This document shows positions 1 through 5,544 of a stretch of 15,108 nucleotides of DNA, in pieces. The DNA lies in the NCBI GenBank assembly GCA_030831375.1, contig JAURLF010000153.1, positions 1 to 15,108 of the forward strand, read 5' to 3'. The notes under the pieces are model-generated. The model searched no databases and had not been told where the DNA came from. It saw nothing but the letters and a program-made list of their open reading frames with translations. The position numbers and the translations under genes were made by a program. Numbering within the stretch: the stretch's first letter is position 1; each line of letters begins with the position of its first letter. The DNA comes from Gaiellales bacterium (lineage in GTDB: Bacteria; Actinomycetota; Thermoleophilia; Gaiellales; F1-60-MAGs149).

Positions 1-876
1 CCCCCCCATCCGCGCCATGAAGCGCGCCGTCGCCGCCGGGTCATCCCGCGCCGGGTCCTGCTCGACGAACCGCACCCAGGCGTGGTCCTCGCGCACCACG
101 AGGGGGAGCTCACGCGGACCCGCGAACCCGAGCGTCGACGCGAAGTCCCCGTCGACGAGCGCCACCACGTCGTTCCACAGCCGCTGCACGCGCAGGTCCT
201 TCGTCTTGTAGACGACGCGGGCTCCGGACGCGAAGGCGACGATGCTGACCGACCGCAGCCCGTCGTGCGGGTCGCCGCAGGCGAGCGTGAGGTCCGCGAC
301 GGAGTCCGCGGGGGCGCCGATCAGCTGCGCGACGTCCTCCCGATCGCGCTCCAGCCGGCCGGCGAACTCGATCGTGTTGGCCAGGGTCCGGTCGATCTGG
401 TGGGTGACCGCGTAGGCGCGCGCCGGGAACCGCAGGAGCAGCGTGCGCGGATCCTGGCTCGGGGCGCCGTGGGCCAGCGCCTGCCGGGCGACCGCCGAGC
501 GCGCCTGCGGGCCGAACGCGACCGCCGGACCCCCGAGCGCATCGTCGACGAGCGCGCGGGCCAGCCCGCCCCAGCTGGGCTGGTCGGCCGTGGACCACCA
601 GTCGATGGCGGCGACGAGGATGCCGGCCCAGCCGGGGAGCTCCGCGCCATCCCGCAGGACGACGGGGCCGACGAGCGCGCCGAGCTCCTCGTCGGACACC
701 CCCAGGCGCGAGAGCGCGCCGGGACCCAGCACGCGGGAGATCGCGCGGGCGCGCGTCATCGCCACGGCGACCGCCTCGGGACCCTCATCCGCGGAGAACG
801 CGGCGCAGTGGCCGACCGGGGCGGCGGCGCCCAGGGCGCGCCGGACGGCGGGATCGGTGAGCGCGGACTCAGGCAC
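1..876 (-). CDS. LanM-type class II lanthipeptide synthetase, N-terminal dehydratase part (cut by left edge)
   Basis: A GTG-started frame stays open for 292 codons and runs off the left edge. It reads as the DUF4135 dehydratase half of LanM, which phosphorylates Ser/Thr of a precursor peptide and then eliminates phosphate to give dehydroalanine/dehydrobutyrine. The diagnostic stretch is GDPHDG (residues 201-206) followed about 20 residues later by VVYKTKDL (222-229). In the family (CylM as model) the Asp and His of this motif act in phosphate elimination and the Lys in phosphorylation; here they are D202, H204 and K224. An R-L-E-R-D segment near 174-178 also fits. The start overlaps the end of the SagB gene by 8 bases (GTGCCTGA), so it is probably translationally coupled and last in the visible operon. 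The remaining dehydratase residues and any C-terminal LanC-like cyclase lie outside the window, so cyclase activity cannot be judged. Family call is fairly sure; substrate is inferred from the neighbours. Confidence 0.82.
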   Translation of the reverse strand, partial: MPESALTDPAVRRALGAAAPVGHCAAFSADEGPEAVAVAMTRARAISRVLGPGALSRLGVSDEELGALVGPVVLRDGAELPGWAGILVAAIDWWSTADQPSWGGLARALVDDALGGPAVAFGPQARSAVARQALAHGAPSQDPRTLLLRFPARAYAVTHQIDRTLANTIEFAGRLERDREDVAQLIGAPADSVADLTLACGDPHDGLRSVSIVAFASGARVVYKTKDLRVQRLWNDVVALVDGDFASTLGFAGPRELPLVVREDHAWVRFVEQDPARDDPAATARFMARMGG

Positions 877-2356
877 GCTCGGCCCAGGCTCCCCGCCGCG
901 CGTCGGCGGTTCGATTGCCGCGCCGGGCATCCGGCGCGAGCCGCCCGAGGGCGACCTCGCCGACGTTGGACTCCAGGAGGGGGTCGAGGCCGGTGGCCTC
1001 GGCGAAGGCGCCCGTGTCCCCCCCGCCGAGCGGGCAGCAGGCGATGCCCATCGCCGTCGCCACGAGCCAGAGCGTCTGGTAGAAGGCGCCGACGTTGCGC
1101 AGCGTGGTCGCGTACGCCATGCCCTCGTACTTCCAGCTGATCCGGGCGAAGCGACTGGCGACGGTGACCAGCACCTGGGGGCGCACCTGCCCGCCCGTCG
1201 CCCCCACCGCGTCGGCGAGCATCCGGTCCGTCGCCGCGGTGGGCGGGCCGAGGTGCTCCAGGGCGTGCCGGTCGGGGTCGTAGTGGTAGAGCCCCGGCTC
1301 GAGTCCGTCGCAGCGATCGACCGTGAGGTAGAGCTCGAGGTCGTAGCTGGCGCCGCCGCTCGGATAGGGCCTGCTCGACTGGTCGTACGGCGTCTCGTCG
1401 GTGCGGTCGGCGAGCCAGCGCACCCGAGCGCTCCGGAAGAGCAGCTCGCTCAGCTGGTCCAGGTCGAGGGGGCGCTCGTCGTGATCGCGGCCCGCGAAGC
1501 GCTGCTCGACGGCCTCAGTCAGGGTCATGTCCGTCGTGCGCAGGCGCTCGATGTCGTGGACGGGGAGGTCGATGACGCGCGCGCTCATGGGCGGCTTGAC
1601 CGCCGGCTCGGGGGGCTGCTGCCGCAGGAGGTGGTAGGTGGCGTGCGCCGGGAACCGGTGCCGCCCGCGCCGGGAGCGGAAGTGGGCGGCGACGTCGTGC
1701 CACTTCCACGGGCGAAGGCGCGGATCCTCCGCCTCGGGCAGTCCGGCGGCCGCTTCCCGGGGCAGCGCGACGCCGGCCTCGACGAGGGCGGCCGCGATCA
1801 GGCCGGCGTCCTCGGCGGCGAGTCCCGCGTCATCGCCGCTCGCGGCATCCGATCCCTCCACCAGGCGCATCAGGAGCGTCCGCACGCGCCCGTCCGGGCA
1901 GGACAGGACGACGTGCTCGCCCGGCCGCTCGACGATGAGGAGGCCGTCCTCGACGCGCATGACGGCGAAGCGCGAGATCCCCACGGGCTCGTGCATCGCG
2001 CGCAGGTCCCGGAGCAGGGTGCCGCCGACCTGCTGCACCCGGATCAGCGGCCGGCCCTCCGCGTCGCGCAGCTCCTGGTCGAGGAACCCCGCGCCGGCCG
2101 TGCGCCGCAACGCGGCCAGGGTGCCGACCAGCTGGTCGAACGCCGCGTCGGCGCCGAGCTCCTGCTCCGTGCGCCAGTCGACGAGCAGGTCGGCCGCGCG
2201 GAGGAACGCCGCCGGGATCCGCCAGACCTCGGCGCCGCCGAGCAGCCACGGCTCGCCCTGGTACTCGGTGACGCGAACCCCATCCGCCCACCGGTAGGCG
2301 ATGCGGTCCGCCGGGACCCGGTGCGCAGCAGCGCCAACGGCGGGCCCCGCGCCCAT
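869..2356 (-). CDS. SagB/ThcOx-type FMN azoline dehydrogenase
   Basis: The predicted protein has 495 residues and should oxidise azolines made by the upstream YcaO enzyme to aromatic azoles, using FMN in the cytoplasm. The C-terminal nitroreductase-fold domain (about residues 230-475) carries an SRPYPSGGASY segment (328-338), typical of SagB FMN binding, and a W-K-Y motif with K409/Y410 matching the Lys-Tyr pair known to be needed in characterised azoline dehydrogenases. A long N-terminal extension (about 1-230) is usual for the larger SagB subfamily. I chose the ATG at 2356 because AGGGGGAGG lies 5 bases upstream. An in-frame ATG at 2374 overlaps the YcaO stop as TGATG and would add six residues, so either is possible. 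The gene is followed by LanM with an 8-base overlap. The Ser/Thr-only core peptide implies an oxazoline rather than thiazoline substrate; that is inference. Confidence 0.86.
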   Translation of the reverse strand: MGAGPAVGAAAHRVPADRIAYRWADGVRVTEYQGEPWLLGGAEVWRIPAAFLRAADLLVDWRTEQELGADAAFDQLVGTLAALRRTAGAGFLDQELRDAEGRPLIRVQQVGGTLLRDLRAMHEPVGISRFAVMRVEDGLLIVERPGEHVVLSCPDGRVRTLLMRLVEGSDAASGDDAGLAAEDAGLIAAALVEAGVALPREAAAGLPEAEDPRLRPWKWHDVAAHFRSRRGRHRFPAHATYHLLRQQPPEPAVKPPMSARVIDLPVHDIERLRTTDMTLTEAVEQRFAGRDHDERPLDLDQLSELLFRSARVRWLADRTDETPYDQSSRPYPSGGASYDLELYLTVDRCDGLEPGLYHYDPDRHALEHLGPPTAATDRMLADAVGATGGQVRPQVLVTVASRFARISWKYEGMAYATTLRNVGAFYQTLWLVATAMGIACCPLGGGDTGAFAEATGLDPLLESNVGEVALGRLAPDARRGNRTADARRGAWAERA

Positions 2357-2373
2357 GCGCGCCTCCCCCTGCA

Positions 2374-4551
2374 TCAGATGAAGACGCCGATCGGGTTGAG
2401 CTCGTCCTCGGCCCGTGGGTGCGACAGCCAGCCCATCTCGACGGGGACGTCGTAGAGGCGTCCCGGCCCGAGCCGGGACCAGAAGTGACGCAGCCCCGGC
2501 ACGAGGACCTTCGCGACCGGCAGGCCGATGTCGGGGCGCGTCTGGTCGAGGACCAGCAGCTCCAGCCCCCGGTCCTCGACGATGCGCTGGGCGACGCGCA
2601 CGTCCTCGGCGCTGTCGTCCGTGGAGCGGTCCACCCAGTCGCCCATCCGGGTGGCCGCGCCGTCGGCGGGCACGAGGTGGGGCTCGCTCTCGAGGGTGGC
2701 CGTCCTCCACCACTGCACCGCGTCGGGATCGTCGTAGGCGTAGCGGCCGTCGCGATCGACGTTGACGACCGCCGGCAGGAACTGGTTGAGCTCCGTCAGC
2801 GCGCGGACGACGGCGATGCGCGGATCGAAGTGGGCGCCGAACGCGAAGACGATGTCCTGCGGCGCCCGATCGGTGCGCCGGCTGAGGGCGGCGACCACGG
2901 GGATGCCGAGATCGCTCGTCAGGTCGAGGGCCCACACGTCGCGGTTGAGCGACGCGTAGTGGTCGATCAGGTGGTGGATGTACGGATCGTCGAAGGAGGA
3001 CAGGTCGACGGAGGGGCGACGCAGGCGGTTGTACCACCAGAGCGCGACGGCGTCGCGCTCGACGAGCTCGAAGAGCCCCTGCGCGATCGCCTCCTCCAGC
3101 GTGTTGCCGGCGGCGTTGCCGTTGGAGTCCCCCCAGGCGAAGAACTGCTCCTCGGGGAACGGGTAGCCGAAATAGAGCATCTGCGTCGGCAGCCACTTGT
3201 GCACGCCGTCGGTGAGCGACCACACGGGTGACCAGTCGAGTTCCATGCCCGGGTCGTAGGGCAACGGCACGACGTTGAAGCCGTCGGCCCTGTCCTCGCC
3301 CGGCCGGCGCTGCGCGTACTGCCGCTCGCTCCAGTGGACGACCGAGCGGGGATCGATCGCGTGATCGCCGATCCCGTCGAGGGTGCCGCGGCGCCGGGGC
3401 TCCGTGCCCGTGTAGTTGCCCGAGAAGCGCTCCAGCCCCTCGCACAGTCCGCTCGCCCGGGCCTGGTCGGGGGTCATGCCCTTGCCGGCGCTGGACTGGC
3501 GGAGACCGGACTTCAGGCCGGCCAGGTTGCCGCGCCGCAGCGCGAGGTTGTGCCCTGCGAACACGACGTTGATGAGGGGCGAGTCACCCGCCGGCACCGG
3601 CTCGAGGGCCGTCACCGCGCCCGTGATCGGGCTGATGTGGTGCTGGTACCGGGCGATCGTCTCGGCGGGATTCGACTTCCGATGCCCGCCGTCGGCGCGG
3701 AAGGCCTTCGGCGACGGCTGCAGGACGACGGGCTGCGGAGGGCGCTCCGGCGTGTGGGAGCCGTCACCGCAGGCGGGGCACTGCGGGCGGCGCACGAGGT
3801 GGTGGCGCGTCAGGGTGCCGTCCGCCCGCACGTAGGTGCGGAGGTCCGTCCCGAGGCCCGGCGAAGAGGTCGACGTCGAACTGCCGATCCAGTCCACGAT
3901 GATCCCCGCGGCCAGGGCCATCGCCGCCGGATCGGCCGCGTAGGGCGGGTGCACGAGATGCCCGACGCGACTGCCGAGGTAGGTCTCCACCTGCCGCGCC
4001 TGACGCAGCCGATCCGCCAGGCACTCCCAGCACCCCGTCTCGTCGGGCACGAGGTAGGGACCCACCCAGATGACCTGCCCGCCCGGACGGGCGAGGAGCC
4101 ACGGGCGGCCGAGCGCGAGCTGGCGGGCGTTCAGATCCGGAAGCGCCGTGTTGAGATAGTCATCGACGAGCACGACCGCGACGTCGTGCTCGTCGTCCGC
4201 GTCGACCACCGCATGCCCCGCACCCGTCAGGGCCGTGCGCGTCGCCGCTCCGTCGATGCCGGCGAGCGCGATCAGCCCGACGGTCAGCGACGGATGCGTC
4301 GACGTGCCGCGCTCGCGCAGGTAGGACAGGTGCTCCCAGCGCGCGAGCAGCAGGTAGAGGTCCTGCGTCGGCATCAGGTTCGCGGCCACGAGCTCGCGCA
4401 CCGACGGCGCGCCCTCGTGGATCGCACGCGCGACCGCCATCGGACCCGGACCCTTGATGGCAACATGGCCGCGCTCGGAGACGAGGTACGCCGCCTCGCC
4501 ATCGACGAGGACGAACGCGAAGTCGGGGTTGAACTCCGGATTGTCGATCAC
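2374..4551 (-). CDS. Fused leader-docking (E1/Ocin-ThiF-like) and YcaO cyclodehydratase
   Basis: This ~725-residue protein fuses the two halves of an azoline-forming cyclodehydratase. The N-terminal ~280 residues are the docking partner that binds the leader peptide. They contain paired CxxC motifs (C174/C177 in GCWEC, C258/C261 in QCPAC) that fit the usual structural zinc site. The rest is a YcaO domain that uses ATP to activate a backbone amide for Ser/Thr/Cys cyclisation. Its ATP/Mg motifs are clear: SSAGKG at 353-358, E-G-L-E-R-F around 371-376, D-S-N-G-N-A-A-G from 475, and the E-E-A-x-x-Q-G-x-x-E-x-x-E-R block (E487, Q491, E495, E498, R499). The C-terminus ends NPIGVFI rather than the classic PxPxP. 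I chose the GTG at 4551, which has GGGGAGG about 10 bases upstream; a GTG at 4599 would add 16 residues with no visible ribosome site. It is the second gene of the cluster. Confidence 0.9.
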   Translation of the reverse strand: MIDNPEFNPDFAFVLVDGEAAYLVSERGHVAIKGPGPMAVARAIHEGAPSVRELVAANLMPTQDLYLLLARWEHLSYLRERGTSTHPSLTVGLIALAGIDGAATRTALTGAGHAVVDADDEHDVAVVLVDDYLNTALPDLNARQLALGRPWLLARPGGQVIWVGPYLVPDETGCWECLADRLRQARQVETYLGSRVGHLVHPPYAADPAAMALAAGIIVDWIGSSTSTSSPGLGTDLRTYVRADGTLTRHHLVRRPQCPACGDGSHTPERPPQPVVLQPSPKAFRADGGHRKSNPAETIARYQHHISPITGAVTALEPVPAGDSPLINVVFAGHNLALRRGNLAGLKSGLRQSSAGKGMTPDQARASGLCEGLERFSGNYTGTEPRRRGTLDGIGDHAIDPRSVVHWSERQYAQRRPGEDRADGFNVVPLPYDPGMELDWSPVWSLTDGVHKWLPTQMLYFGYPFPEEQFFAWGDSNGNAAGNTLEEAIAQGLFELVERDAVALWWYNRLRRPSVDLSSFDDPYIHHLIDHYASLNRDVWALDLTSDLGIPVVAALSRRTDRAPQDIVFAFGAHFDPRIAVVRALTELNQFLPAVVNVDRDGRYAYDDPDAVQWWRTATLESEPHLVPADGAATRMGDWVDRSTDDSAEDVRVAQRIVEDRGLELLVLDQTRPDIGLPVAKVLVPGLRHFWSRLGPGRLYDVPVEMGWLSHPRAEDELNPIGVFI

Positions 4552-4685
4552 GCGCCCACGGCCTCCCCACGCGATGCGCAGTCGTCCTTCGCCCCCCACG
4601 TGTCACGCGCGACAGCCGAGACGACGATCATCGCTTCACCGCTCCGACGACTCCGAGCACCCGTTCGCCCACGCGTCAGAGGACC

Positions 4686-4717
4686 GGGTGGGTGCGACGT
4701 CGCCCTCGCACCCACCC
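4686..4717 (-). terminator. Strong hairpin between precursor and YcaO genes (attenuator or processing stem)
   Basis: A perfect 12-base-pair inverted repeat (4686-4697 with 4706-4717, 8-base loop) lies 43 bases downstream of the precursor stop and well upstream of the YcaO start. No T-run follows on the minus strand, so classical intrinsic termination is not shown. In high-GC bacteria such stems can still act as partial terminators or mRNA stabilisers. Many RiPP operons use this position to make more precursor than enzyme. The structure is seen; the role is inferred. Confidence 0.55.
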
Positions 4718-4759
4718 CGCCCCGGACCTGCCCCGCCTGTCGAAGGCGAGGACGGGGTC

Positions 4760-5095
4760 TCACCCGGCGGAGCCGGCTGAACCCGCCGTGCCGAACGTGC
4801 CGATGGTGCCGAGGAAGGTGCCCGCCGTGCCGGCCGACGACGCGGTGCTCGCGGACGATCCACCGCTCGCGGCGGCGAGGACCTCGTCGCTGAGGCTCTC
4901 GGAATCCGGGAGGATGATGTAGTACATCGACGCCGAATTCTCGAGCACCGTGATGTTCATGCCCTCAGGCACGTCGACACCCTCCGCGCGCAGCACCGAC
5001 GGGGCGTCGGCCATCAGCTGCGCCTTGAAGTCGGCGTCTGTCAATGCGCGCGCGTACAGATCCGCAGCGGCCCGTGCAGACTGCTCGTCGTTCAT
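4760..5095 (-). CDS. RiPP precursor peptide, NHLP leader with Cys-free Ser/Thr/Gly/Ala core
   Basis: A 111-residue precursor. The leader (about 1-79) matches the nitrile-hydratase-alpha-like leader family. It has an F-K-A-Q-L-M-A-D block at 23-30, G-V-D-V-P-E-G-M at 39-46, I-T-V-L-E-N at 48-53, an I-I-L-P strand at 60-63, and S-L-S-D-E-V-L then A-S-G-G ending at 79, the expected double-Gly cut. The predicted 32-residue core holds 7 Ser, 6 Thr and no Cys. Its last ~20 residues are mostly T/S-x-G triplets, placing Gly before most Thr/Ser, a context favourable to azole formation. The start is set by GGAGG 7 bases upstream of the ATG; an upstream in-frame extension lies across the promoter and is rejected. 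First gene of the operon, followed by a hairpin and then YcaO, SagB and LanM. Substrate of these enzymes by context, not by direct proof. Confidence 0.9.
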   Translation of the reverse strand: MNDEQSARAAADLYARALTDADFKAQLMADAPSVLRAEGVDVPEGMNITVLENSASMYYIILPDSESLSDEVLAAASGGSSASTASSAGTAGTFLGTIGTFGTAGSAGSAG

Positions 5096-5102
5096 GATCG
5101 AA

Positions 5103-5153
5103 CCTCCAGGTAGATAGAAGAAAGACTGTAAAGTCGGGCTCGCCCCCGCACAA
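5103..5153 (-). promoter_or_regulatory. Promoter and ribosome site of the RiPP operon
   Basis: On the minus strand, TTGTGC (5148-5153) and TACAGT (5125-5130) are separated by exactly 17 bases, a reasonable -35/-10 pair; the -10 matches the TANNNT pattern and 4 of 6 consensus bases. A GGAGG ribosome site (5103-5107) sits 7 bases before the precursor ATG. The A/T-rich stretch here is rare in this window. The predicted untranslated leader is only about 20-25 bases. Confidence 0.55.
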
Positions 5154-5171
5154 GCCCGCGACCGCACCCGA

Positions 5172-5185
5172 TGGGGCTAACCCCA
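5172..5185. promoter_or_regulatory. Palindrome upstream of the RiPP promoter, possible operator
   Basis: TGGGG-CTAA-CCCCA is a perfect 5-4-5 inverted repeat 18 bases upstream of the proposed -35 box. It could be a regulator site, but so short a G/C palindrome is also likely by chance in this composition. Confidence 0.2.
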
Positions 5186-5291
5186 GCGGCGCCCTCCACG
5201 GGGATGCAGCGGGCGGTGACTCCCGAGGCGACGATCGGCGCGCTGCGCTGGGGCGCCGCACACCGTCACGCGGCGTTAGCACCTGGCGATC

Positions 5292-5323
5292 CCCCGGAAC
5301 GCAGGGCGCTCGGCGTTCCGGGG
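5292..5323 (-). terminator. Hairpin downstream of the hydrolase remnant
   Basis: CCCCGGAACGC (5292-5302) pairs perfectly with GCGTTCCGGGG (5313-5323) across a 10-base loop. It lies about 37 bases beyond the stop codon of the minus-strand hydrolase remnant, where that gene's terminator would be expected. There is no T-run. A second perfect 11-bp stem (5366-5376 with 5383-5393) lies inside the end of the remnant itself. Confidence 0.4.
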
Positions 5324-5359
5324 CCACGCGTACGGCGTACCTGCTGACCCGGGGCCGGG

Positions 5360-5485
5360 TCATTCCGTGGCGAGCCAAGCCGGGCTCGCCACGACGATCG
5401 CGCCCGCCTCCCGCATCCGCGCGATCGCGGCCGCCGAGGTGTCGGGCGCCACGCCCGCCATCAGGTCCTCGAGGACGACGACCGG
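5360..5485 (-). pseudogene. C-terminal remnant of a nicotinamidase/isochorismatase-fold hydrolase
   Basis: About 41 minus-strand codons between an in-frame stop at 5486-5488 and a stop at 5360-5362 read as VVVLEDLMAGVAPDT and, a few residues later, ARMREAGAIVVAS. This resembles the end of the isochorismatase/nicotinamidase fold, where a V-x-V-x-x-D-x-x-A-G-V segment precedes a helix with A-x-x-x-M-R and a final strand. Mycobacterial PncA ends in a recognisably similar way. The catalytic Asp, Lys and Cys regions would lie upstream and are absent: the beta-propeller gene and its promoter occupy that place. I read it as a decayed or truncated gene. The stretch is short, so chance resemblance is possible. 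The remainder of 5186-5530 shows no other gene. Confidence 0.45.
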
Positions 5486-5532
5486 TCACGACGCCCCGCA
5501 TGCTGTTCGCACAGCAACGGGCTGGTCTCCCG

Positions 5533-5538
5533 TAGACT
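5533..5538 (+). promoter_or_regulatory. -10 box (TAGACT) for a possibly leaderless transcript
   Basis: TAGACT fits TANNNT and ends exactly 6 bases before the GTG start at 5545, the spacing expected if transcription begins at the start codon. No ribosome site precedes the GTG, which agrees with a leaderless mRNA, common in actinobacteria. No convincing -35 box is seen. Confidence 0.4.
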
Positions 5539-5544
5539 GACGCA

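Noticed and set aside
443..2455. A 670-codon plus-strand open frame across the LanM/SagB region
   Set aside because: It is antisense to well-supported enzymes, its translation is low-complexity Arg/Ala/Gly/Pro-rich with no family motif, and long shadow frames are expected at this GC content.
2375..3445. Extension of the SagB frame upstream to 3445
   Set aside because: This part overlaps the YcaO catalytic domain in another frame and reads as Arg-rich shadow; the SagB protein has a good start with a ribosome site at 2356.
5096..5167. N-terminal extension of the precursor frame to 5167
   Set aside because: It would put the promoter and the GGAGG ribosome site inside the coding region; the leader family begins at the ATG at 5095.
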